Source of the DNA: Nanobdellota archaeon
Lineage (GTDB): Archaea > Nanobdellota > Nanobdellia > Pacearchaeales > GW2011-AR1
Assembly: GCA_018901375.1 (NCBI GenBank)
Contig: JAHIEP010000016.1
Location: 1 to 7,960, forward strand
Length of the DNA stretch: 7,960 bases
Reading direction: 5' to 3'
Below the pieces are notes generated by a model that searched no databases, was not told the DNA's origin, and saw only the letters and a list, made by a program, of their open reading frames with translations. The translations under genes were made by a program, and so were the position numbers. Positions within the stretch are counted from its first letter, which is position 1, and each line of letters begins with the position of its first letter. Of this stretch, positions 1-4,673 are shown in pieces.

Positions 1-557
1 ACCAATCTCAAAACCCGATAATACAACGCCTGCGTATTTATCGTCCTCCCATACTTGTGCGGAAACGCATCCTGCCAATCCGTCGTCGGCAACTGCTCCA
101 ACATAACGTCCTCCCCCATATCCTGATAAGAAAGCCAAGTAATCGCCTTCTCAATCTCCACCTTATGCTTCCTAAAAAAATCCCTGTCCCCATATCTCTT
201 CTTATACAAATAATGCCCAATCACAAACCACAAAGAAGAATCAATAGAAAGATAATCCACCTTAAGTTTCTTCTTCCCAAAATTCAAAACAGCGTTGGGA
301 ATCTGCCCACGCTCACTCTGACTCTTCCCCAAAGTCTCCAAGCTTTTCTTAAAAGTCTCCCTAAATAATTTCTCATCCTCACCCTTCACTAAACTCGCCC
401 CGAGAAAAGTTATAAAACTATCCCGACTCCAAACTCCCTTATATCCATCCTCACCTCCCGAAGCAAACAGCCCATATTTCGTAGAACAAATTCTAACAGT
501 CTCAACAGCTTTATCATAAGCCTCACTCAAAATATTTCCATCAACCATCTTTCCCAT
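1..557 (-). CDS. Six-hairpin glycosidase, amylo-alpha-1,6-glucosidase / GH100-like, N-terminal part
   Basis: The open frame reads leftward from ATG at 557 through the window edge, giving 185 residues without a stop; the C-terminus is missing. Visible motifs are WSRDSF (43-48), QIPNAV (about 86-91), a VDYLSIDSSLWF stretch near residue 100 and QLPTTDWQDAFP followed by GRTINTQALYYR near the break. The order 'W-x-RD, then D-S-x-LW, then a D-rich FP motif, then QAL' is what I know from (alpha/alpha)6 glycosidases such as amylo-alpha-1,6-glucosidase-like debranching proteins and GH100 invertase-like proteins. It probably hydrolyses a glucan or oligosaccharide in the cytoplasm; no signal peptide is visible. 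Substrate cannot be told from this fragment. Start: ATG 557 or the in-frame ATG 548. A GGGGAA-TTTAAAA box lies only about 20 nt before 557 and about 29 before 548, so 548 with a nearly leaderless mRNA is possible. The next gene upstream is nagB, 54 nt away. Confidence 0.7.
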   Translation of the reverse strand, partial: MGKMVDGNILSEAYDKAVETVRICSTKYGLFASGGEDGYKGVWSRDSFITFLGASLVKGEDEKLFRETFKKSLETLGKSQSERGQIPNAVLNFGKKKLKVDYLSIDSSLWFVIGHYLYKKRYGDRDFFRKHKVEIEKAITWLSYQDMGEDVMLEQLPTTDWQDAFPHKYGRTINTQALYYRVLRL

Positions 558-572
558 ACCAAGAACCCAATC

Positions 573-588
573 GTTTTAAATCTTCCCC
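573..588 (-). promoter_or_regulatory. Candidate archaeal core promoter (BRE/TATA-like) for the glycosidase gene
   Basis: On the minus strand the sequence reads GGGGAAGATTTAAAAC. The TTTAAAA core is a good archaeal TATA-like box, and the G-run plus AA before it resembles the elements seen before nagB, the coiled-coil gene and pgk. The box centre is about 20 nt before ATG 557 and about 29 nt before ATG 548. No convincing ribosome binding site follows, so a leaderless start is possible. Inference only. Confidence 0.35.
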
Positions 589-623
589 ATCTAACAGCTA
601 ATAGCTAACAGCTAACAGCTAAT
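589..623. repeat. Tandem 7-bp repeat (AGCTAAC/T, five units) at the end of nagB
   Basis: Five consecutive heptads are seen: ATCTAAC (degenerate), AGCTAAT, AGCTAAC, AGCTAAC, AGCTAAT. The array overlaps the last codons of nagB (residues I-S-C and the TAG stop come from it). Each unit carries TAA on the plus strand and TAG on the minus strand; because 7 is not a multiple of 3, the array closes all six reading frames. AGCT makes each unit partly palindromic. Confidence 0.9.
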
Positions 624-1304
624 AAATAGTAAGTTCTTATGCTTCCTCAAAAAACTAACCGGACAGTCTGCTCCAACTTTCCCCTTCATCAATCGCCCAA
701 TCGCCCGAGCTTTCGCCTTCCCCGATGCTAAAAGAATAATTTTCTTAGAAGAAAGTATCGTCCCAATCCCCATCGTCAAAGCCTTTCTGGGTGCCTTCCA
801 AAAAATCCCAGAATTCCTTTTCACAGTATCGTCACTCAAATCAACCAACCTAGTCCGAGAACTCTTCAAAGAACCCGGCTCATTAAATCCAATATGCCCA
901 TTAGCCCCAACCCCCAAAATCTGCAAATCAATCGGACTCTTCTTAATCGCCTTCTCATAATCCAAACACTCTTTTCCAAAATCCCTCGCCTCTCCATCCA
1001 AAAGATTCACATTACCCCTCTTAATATTTACCCGCCCAAACAAATTCCTAAACATATACCGACGGTAACTATTTTTATCGCCTCCCTTCATCGGATAATA
1101 TTCATCAAGATTAAAACTCTTAACCTTGGAAAAATCAACCTCTCCTTTTTTGTAAGCCTTCACAAGATTCCTATACAATCCCAACGGAGTCGCCCCAGTC
1201 GCAAACCCAATCACAATATCTCCCTTCTTCAACATCTCCCCAACTACAATCTCCGACGCCACCCTCGACATTTCCTTATAATTCTTAACTTTTATAATTT
1301 CCAT
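612..1304 (-). CDS. nagB: Glucosamine-6-phosphate deaminase (short NagB type)
   Basis: A 230-residue protein that should convert glucosamine 6-phosphate to fructose 6-phosphate and ammonia in the cytoplasm, linking amino sugars to glycolysis/gluconeogenesis. Motifs: phosphate/substrate loop FATGATP (34-40), LDEYY with the catalytic Asp67, and the family signature GVGANGHIGFNEPG (131-144) with His137 and Glu142. The residue before G-H is Asn135 where the E. coli enzyme has Asp; Asn is usual in the short Firmicute-type enzymes and is allowed by the family pattern as I remember it. The length matches that short form, without the extra allosteric C-terminal part of the E. coli protein. Start: ATG 1304, preceded by GAGGT four to five nt upstream. 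The C-terminus stops at ...KNLLFISC, where the heptad repeat begins, probably a few residues shorter than usual. The coiled-coil gene ends 30 nt upstream. Whether it works in degradation or, in reverse, in amino-sugar supply cannot be told. Confidence 0.93.
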   Translation of the reverse strand: MEIIKVKNYKEMSRVASEIVVGEMLKKGDIVIGFATGATPLGLYRNLVKAYKKGEVDFSKVKSFNLDEYYPMKGGDKNSYRRYMFRNLFGRVNIKRGNVNLLDGEARDFGKECLDYEKAIKKSPIDLQILGVGANGHIGFNEPGSLKSSRTRLVDLSDDTVKRNSGIFWKAPRKALTMGIGTILSSKKIILLASGKAKARAIGRLMKGKVGADCPVSFLRKHKNLLFISC

Positions 1305-1332
1305 ACAACCTCAAATACCAGAAGACTAACCC

Positions 1333-1350
1333 AATTAAAAACATTTCCCC
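1333..1350 (-). promoter_or_regulatory. Repeated promoter-like element upstream of nagB
   Basis: The minus strand reads GGGGAAATGTTTTTAATT, identical over 18 nt to 2532-2515 and over 16 nt to 7575-7560. The TTTTTAAT part is centred about 34 nt before the nagB ATG, a normal distance for an archaeal TATA box with a short leader. It overlaps the last codons (GKCF and stop) of the preceding coiled-coil gene, so the repeat is partly coding here. Promoter function is inference from position and repetition. Confidence 0.4.
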
Positions 1351-2471
1351 AACTCTACAACTGCCTCTTTAGTCTCCTCCAACTTCTCTCCAAGCTCCTT
1401 CATCCTATGCCTAATCTTAACGTCCTCAATCCTCATCTCCTCAATCCTTCCCTCAATCTTCCTAATTTCCTCCAACTTACCGACGACAATATCAACAACA
1501 ACCTTCTTCTTAGCCCCAACCAATTCATCCCTCAATTTAGAAATCAAAGCAACCTGTCTCTTAATATCAGAACTCATCATCCCCGCCCCCTTCAACAAAT
1601 CAACCAACTTCTCCCCATTTCGAGAAAACTCCGAAACAAAAGAATCCCGATACTTTTTAACAATCCCAAACTCCCTTTCATTAACATGCACAATTCCCAC
1701 AAGCTTCTTAAAATCAATAAGCCCTCTCAACCTAACAATCTCCGCCCCTAACTTTTTCTCCAGTCTCCCAACTTCATCTTTCAATCTCAAATTAGAAACA
1801 TATTCAGAACTCTTCTTAGTCTCCTCGACCTCCTCGCTAAATTTCCTAATCTTTCTTCTCTCATTATTAATCCAAACATTATTTTCTTCAATCTCTCTCT
1901 CAATCTCTCTCAAATCAATCTCAAACTTTTCAATCTCACCTAGCTTCAATCTCACATCTTTCACTACATTCAAATTCCCAATCAACCCCTTTTCCTTTTC
2001 AAAAATCTCAACCAATCCATTATAAAATTTCCGAATTTCATTCTTGACCGCCATCATCTCGTCCCCAATCAGATAAGTCGCCCTCTCATAAACCTTAAAA
2101 CTTTTCTTCTCAAACCCAATAAAAATCTCCCCGACCTCCCGAACAAACTTCCCTATCTCATCCCTCTCTAAAGCCCTCAATTCCTCCAACAAACCCCGAA
2201 CAGAATAAATATATTTGTCCAAACCCTGACGCACCAACAACTTCACACGCTCATATTCTTTCTTCGACTCAATATCAACGCTCTCTAAAACACCCAATTT
2301 ATCCTCGACAGAATCATAAAACCCATCCAACATTTTCGTAACCCTACTCAAAACCTCAATCTCCCTAGTCCTAGATAATTTTTTCATCTCCTCAAGTCTC
2401 CCACCAGCCTCCTCAAAAGACAAATCTACAACTTTAACTTCCTTCTTTTTCAAAAAATTAAATATACCCAT
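1335..2471 (-). CDS. Coiled-coil protein of unknown function
   Basis: A 378-residue protein starting MGIFNFLKKKEVKVVDL. Nearly all of it is charged and helical: long runs of Glu, Lys and Arg with Leu/Ile/Val at heptad-like spacing, for example around residues 150-250 and 320-375, and no Walker motif, membrane segment or metal-binding cluster. I do not recognise a named family. The short hydrophobic-aromatic head followed by KKK and then a long coiled coil is something I associate with hypothetical proteins of DPANN archaea, which are sometimes labelled SbcC-like because of the coiled coil; that label is not supported here. The FNFL head before a basic patch might contact membrane or a partner (inference). 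Start: ATG 2471 is chosen over an upstream TTG at 2483 because of the conserved-looking MGIF head; there is no ribosome binding site before either. The repeated GGGGAAATGTTTTTAATT element lies about 48 nt upstream and again covers its last codons. Confidence 0.8.
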   Translation of the reverse strand: MGIFNFLKKKEVKVVDLSFEEAGGRLEEMKKLSRTREIEVLSRVTKMLDGFYDSVEDKLGVLESVDIESKKEYERVKLLVRQGLDKYIYSVRGLLEELRALERDEIGKFVREVGEIFIGFEKKSFKVYERATYLIGDEMMAVKNEIRKFYNGLVEIFEKEKGLIGNLNVVKDVRLKLGEIEKFEIDLREIEREIEENNVWINNERRKIRKFSEEVEETKKSSEYVSNLRLKDEVGRLEKKLGAEIVRLRGLIDFKKLVGIVHVNEREFGIVKKYRDSFVSEFSRNGEKLVDLLKGAGMMSSDIKRQVALISKLRDELVGAKKKVVVDIVVGKLEEIRKIEGRIEEMRIEDVKIRHRMKELGEKLEETKEAVVELGKCF

Positions 2472-2514
2472 ACAAGATAACAAAAACCCACACTTATCTA
2501 CTTTTCTCCAAACT

Positions 2515-2532
2515 AATTAAAAACATTTCCCC
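2515..2532 (-). promoter_or_regulatory. Repeated promoter-like element upstream of the coiled-coil gene
   Basis: The minus strand reads GGGGAAATGTTTTTAATT, the same 18 nt as at 1350-1333. The TTTTTAAT part is centred about 48 nt before ATG 2471, which would give a leader of roughly 20 nt. Its T5 run could equally act as an archaeal termination tract for pgk, whose stop codon lies about 65 nt upstream. Confidence 0.35.
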
Positions 2533-2536
2533 AGCA

Positions 2537-2598
2537 TCTAAAGGACCTCAGTCCTCTAAAGGAAAAATCCGAAATTTTTCCTCTAAAGCGAAGCTCTA
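2537..2598 (-). terminator. Triple hairpin region after pgk, candidate 3'-end/terminator element
   Basis: Three hairpins follow one another. Reading the minus strand: TAGAGC-TTC-GCTTTA (2598-2584; 6-bp stem with one G-T pair, beginning with the pgk stop codon); GGAAAAAT-TTCGG-ATTTTTCC (2581-2561; perfect 8-bp stem); AGGAC-TGAG-GTCCT (2555-2542; perfect 5-bp stem). They are punctuated by three copies of CTTTAGA, whose starts are 18 and 27 nt apart. A T5 tract follows about 20 nt later. The array could end or stabilise the pgk mRNA, or be a dispersed palindromic repeat. The structure is visible; the role is inferred. Confidence 0.5.
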
Positions 2599-3840
2599 TA
2601 AAACTTCCAACCCAGGAAGTTTCTCCCCGGCAATATATCTCACAAGCGCCCCACCCGACAAACTAACATGCCCAAACCCTTTCAACTTGTGCCGAGCAAT
2701 CACATCACTCAAATGCCCGCCCCCAACAATACTAAATCCCTTCGCCCCAGCAACCGCTTTCAAAATCTCAACAGTCCCCTTCTCAAACTTCGCATCCCCA
2801 ACAAACCCAGCAGGACCCTTAACATAAATCATTTTCGCCTTCCGAATTTCCTTAATATATTCCTTCAAAGTCTCCGCCCCAATATCCATAATCTCATAAT
2901 CCAAAGGAAACTCATCCAAAGAATATTCAACACGCTTCCCATTCTCAGCGACGGCAAAATCAACCGGCAACCTAACTCGCCTCAACCGAGATTTCAATAT
3001 CTTCAAAAACTTTTCATACCCGCCCTTAACCAAAACATTCTCCCTCAAATATTTATTCTGATAACCCAAATCCTTCCCCTTCGCCACAACGCAAGTCTGC
3101 CCAAAAAGCCCACAAGCCAAAACCTTCCGACAACCGACAACCGACGACCGACGACCTGCGACCAGCAGTCGCATGTTAGACTCCGGCTTAGCCCCACCCA
3201 AAATACATAAACACTTCTTGAGTTTAATTTTATCCAAAGCTTTCAATTCTTTTTCCAACAAAGGACCAGCACAACTCGGCATACCACCAGCAAATCCAAC
3301 AATCGAAGTATGCTCCCGATGGCAAACCGAAAACGCATCATTAACATACAAATCAAAAAGCGGCATCAAATTCTTCAACAAAACATTCCCCTTCTTCTTC
3401 GGCTTAAATTCATCCTCGACAAACCGAACATTATCCAACAAAACAACCTCACCATCTTTCATTTTCCCAATCGCCCCAACAGCCTTCGCCCCACAAACAT
3501 CTTCAACAAATTTAACCTTAACATATTTATTCAAAAATTTAGAATGCTGCCTCAAACTCAAAAAATCCCCGCCACCACCGAAACCCCGAAACCCCGAAAC
3601 CCCGAAACCCCGACGAAGCCCTTTGGGCCTCGTTCCCTGATGAGCCAAAACAACAACCCTCGCCCCAGCCTTCTTCAATTTCAAAATACTCCCAGCCGCC
3701 TGAATAATCCTCTCTCCCAAAACAACCTTCCCATTCTTAAAGGAAGTTGGTAAGAAACCTTGGGTTCTTACATCCGAATTCAAATCAGCCCTAAGTAAAA
3801 CAGTCTTACCTCTCAAATCAAAATCACTCAAAGTTTTCAC
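2596..3840 (-). CDS. pgk: Phosphoglycerate kinase, archaeal type, with in-frame repeat insertions
   Basis: A 414-residue cytoplasmic enzyme that interconverts 1,3-bisphosphoglycerate + ADP and 3-phosphoglycerate + ATP. Landmarks: RADLNS (17-22), AHQG (66-69), LLDNVRF (134-140), VNDAFSVCHREHTS (166-179), ILGGAKPE (213-220), VDFAV (293-297), IMDIG (317-321), KGPAGF (341-346), GGGH (373-376) and GEKLPGLEVL at the end. The IMDIG...GGGH order matches Pyrococcus-type archaeal enzymes. Start: GTG 3840, because GGTGAT-AAT-GTG has the same spacing as the binding sites of trxB and the endonuclease gene; a TTG at 3852 lies inside that site. Against the Pyrococcus enzyme as I recall it, there is about 10 extra residues at 24-34, about 17 extra at 70-92, a replaced helix at 225-238, and a C-terminal helix is lacking. 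Each of the first three coincides with a DNA repeat. The loop HVSLSGGA (391-398) differs from the usual HxSTGGGA. Probably still active, but this needs to be tested. Confidence 0.93.
   Translation of the reverse strand: MKTLSDFDLRGKTVLLRADLNSDVRTQGFLPTSFKNGKVVLGERIIQAAGSILKLKKAGARVVVLAHQGTRPKGLRRGFGVSGFRGFGGGGDFLSLRQHSKFLNKYVKVKFVEDVCGAKAVGAIGKMKDGEVVLLDNVRFVEDEFKPKKKGNVLLKNLMPLFDLYVNDAFSVCHREHTSIVGFAGGMPSCAGPLLEKELKALDKIKLKKCLCILGGAKPESNMRLLVAGRRSSVVGCRKVLACGLFGQTCVVAKGKDLGYQNKYLRENVLVKGGYEKFLKILKSRLRRVRLPVDFAVAENGKRVEYSLDEFPLDYEIMDIGAETLKEYIKEIRKAKMIYVKGPAGFVGDAKFEKGTVEILKAVAGAKGFSIVGGGHLSDVIARHKLKGFGHVSLSGGALVRYIAGEKLPGLEVL
3127..3168. repeat. CCGACNN heptad array inside pgk
   Basis: Six 7-bp units in a row on the plus strand: CCGACAA, CCGACAA, CCGACGA, CCGACGA, then the decayed CCTGCGA and CCAGCAG. 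The array stays in frame and encodes pgk residues of about 225-238 (LLVAGRRSSVVGCR), just after the GGAK motif, where other archaeal enzymes have an ordinary helix. The same CCGAC core with two free bases recurs in trxB at 7252-7286. Confidence 0.85.
3578..3617. repeat. 8-bp tandem repeat with G-quadruplex potential inside pgk
   Basis: The plus strand has CCGAAACC four times in a row (3578-3609), then CCGACGAA. On the coding (minus) strand this gives four G4 runs separated by TTTC (3611-3584), a textbook quadruplex pattern. Three units are 24 nt, so the protein repeats with period eight: GFGVSGFR-GFG, residues of about 78-88, inserted between AHQG and the following helix where archaeal enzymes have a short loop. 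Confidence 0.9.
3750..3771. repeat. Inverted repeat (hairpin) inside the pgk 5' region
   Basis: GTAAGAAACC (3750-3759) and GGTTCTTAC (3763-3771) pair with one bulged A around a 3-nt loop. It encodes pgk residues 24-31 (VRTQGFLP), which form most of a stretch absent from other archaeal enzymes between the substrate motif DLNS and the NGK segment. The layout resembles palindromic elements known to insert in frame in Rickettsia genes, by analogy only. Confidence 0.65.
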
Positions 3841-3872
3841 ATTATCACCCAAGCTAATAAATAAAAAACAAC

Positions 3873-3888
3873 TATATAAAATATTCCC
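3873..3888 (-). promoter_or_regulatory. Candidate pgk core promoter
   Basis: The minus strand reads GGGAATATTTTATATA. TTTTATATA is a strong archaeal TATA-like box, centred about 37 nt before the GTG start, with GGGAAT just upstream at the BRE position. A start of transcription about 26 nt downstream would give a leader of roughly 10 nt carrying the GGTGAT binding site. This is the best-looking promoter in the window. Confidence 0.5.
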
Positions 3889-3894
3889 AAAACA

Positions 3895-3917
3895 AAATCC
3901 GTGAGAATCCGTGGCTA
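3895..3917. repeat. Degenerate CACGGATT repeat between the DUF2283 gene and pgk
   Basis: The plus strand has TCCGTG twice, 10 nt apart, ending TCCGTGGCTA. The minus strand reads TAGCCACGGATTCTCACGG and onward. The same TAGCCACGGA end occurs at 7692-7683 in another spacer. The unit is imperfect and about 10 nt long. Confidence 0.6.
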
Positions 3918-3925
3918 AAAAATTA
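3917..3925 (-). terminator. Possible T-tract terminator after the DUF2283 gene
   Basis: On the minus strand the TAA stop of the DUF2283 gene is followed at once by a run of T (TAATTTTTTAG), and a second T-rich stretch lies at 3897-3889 before the pgk promoter. Archaeal RNA polymerase can stop on such tracts without a hairpin. Weak evidence. Confidence 0.25.
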
Positions 3926-4267
3926 TCCCAAATTCAAAACCGGACTCCCCTCAATAATCCTCGGAACCAGAATATTCGCACTCTCACTAACCTTATCATC
4001 CGATATCGTAAACCGAACACTAGCCATATTCCTATAATTCATAGCCTCCGCCCTAAACTCTCTAATATTCCCAAGCTCAACAATCTTAGTCAACAAAATC
4101 CCAAGCGTCTTACTCGCTTCCATTATCTGAATCGCAACCAAACTCCCAGCCTCGTCAAAATCGAAAACAAAATTCCCAGCCTCAACAGCCCCCTTAGATT
4201 TCTTCCCTTCTAAGTAAACAAACAAGTCATCACTTTCCAAATCATAATCAATTTTAAAATCCATCAT
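3923..4267 (-). CDS. DUF2283 family protein, candidate antitoxin-like partner
   Basis: A 114-residue protein. The first 55 or so residues fit DUF2283: an initial KIDYDLESDDLFVYLEG strand pair (the family usually has 'YDxExDxLYI'), then VFDFDEAGSLVAIQIMEAS, which matches the family's 'D-D-G-LVGIEILxAS' end. The remaining 60 residues are a mixed, fairly acidic extension that I do not recognise; most DUF2283 proteins are shorter. The biochemical function of the family is unknown; members often sit next to DUF4258 or other small toxin-like genes. Here the start (ATG 4267, or ATG 4264 directly after) overlaps the stop of such a gene as ATGATG, so translation is probably coupled; no good ribosome binding site is present. 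Antitoxin function is inference from the arrangement. Confidence 0.75.
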   Translation of the reverse strand: MMDFKIDYDLESDDLFVYLEGKKSKGAVEAGNFVFDFDEAGSLVAIQIMEASKTLGILLTKIVELGNIREFRAEAMNYRNMASVRFTISDDKVSESANILVPRIIEGSPVLNLG

Positions 4268-4581
4268 TTTCTTTCAATCGCCCTCTGCCAATCTCTATTT
4301 ATCTTAATAATTGTAACTATAATAATCTTTGCATTCAACGTCAACACATAACGATGAAACATATTTTTCTCATACGCAAAATAACAATTCAATTTCTCGT
4401 TCCCTTTATAATATCCCTGAGCCTCAAAATAAACAAGTTTATCAGGACAAACAATATTTTCCTTCACTTCTTCAATATCTATCTCTCTGACATAAGCCTG
4501 AATATTAGCATGATACGTCACAACAATATCCCTCTTATTATAAATCCTTAACTTTTCTCTCAATTCACTCAAAGTTTTCAT
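4264..4581 (-). CDS. Small DUF4258-like protein, candidate toxin
   Basis: A 105-residue protein. The pattern VVTYHANIQAYVREIDIEEVKENI (H24 followed by a helix and a second helix) and a C-terminal hydrophobic strand AKIIIVTIIKI recalls DUF4258-type proteins, which have a His near the start, an 'I-x-x-E-x-V' helix and a VVVT-type strand; the family is thought to share an RNase-toxin-like fold. The match is by eye and moderate. Start: ATG 4581, directly after GAGGTGATG; an upstream in-frame GTG at 4668 would add 29 residues that lie across TATA-like sequence and lack a clear binding site. It overlaps the DUF2283 gene by 4 nt and lies 92 nt behind the methyltransferase gene. Its first 16 coding-strand nt around the start are identical to those of pgk. 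A toxin role is a hypothesis. Confidence 0.65.
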   Translation of the reverse strand: MKTLSELREKLRIYNKRDIVVTYHANIQAYVREIDIEEVKENIVCPDKLVYFEAQGYYKGNEKLNCYFAYEKNMFHRYVLTLNAKIIIVTIIKINRDWQRAIERK

Positions 4582-4600
4582 CATCACCTCATAAAAATAA

Positions 4601-4634
4601 AGTATAAAGGGAAGAAATATTCGGGTATAATCCC
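4601..4634 (-). promoter_or_regulatory. Candidate promoter of the DUF4258-like/DUF2283 pair
   Basis: The minus strand carries GGGATTATACCC (4634-4623) and CTTTATACT (4609-4601), two TATA-like boxes centred about 48 and 24 nt before ATG 4581. A further ATTATACTTTA lies at about 4660. Any of them could let the pair be transcribed apart from the restriction-modification genes. No single box can be chosen from sequence. Confidence 0.3.
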
Positions 4635-4673
4635 ATTCCGCCCTCTCGTTAAAGTATAATGCACCCACACAAC

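Noticed and set aside
894..944. Loss of the active-site Asp in NagB (Asn135)
   Set aside because: Asn at this position is normal in the short NagB forms, so it is not a defect.
894..1751. Long plus-strand open frame of 285 codons across nagB and the coiled-coil gene
   Set aside because: It is antisense to two well-supported genes, and its product is a low-information mix of Asn, Leu, Pro, Ile and Ser, as expected from reading a purine-rich coding strand backwards.
2668..3753. Three overlapping plus-strand open frames opposite pgk
   Set aside because: pgk has clear family motifs over the whole span; the opposite frames have no recognisable motif and no binding site.
3841..3852. Start of pgk at TTG 3852
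   Set aside because: This TTG lies at the ribosome binding site GGTGAT; GTG 3840 has the same site-to-start spacing as other genes here and gives the usual N-terminus.
4582..4668. Start of the DUF4258-like gene at GTG 4668
   Set aside because: The extra 29 residues cover the AT-rich promoter region and lack a good binding site, whereas ATG 4581 follows GAGGTGATG.
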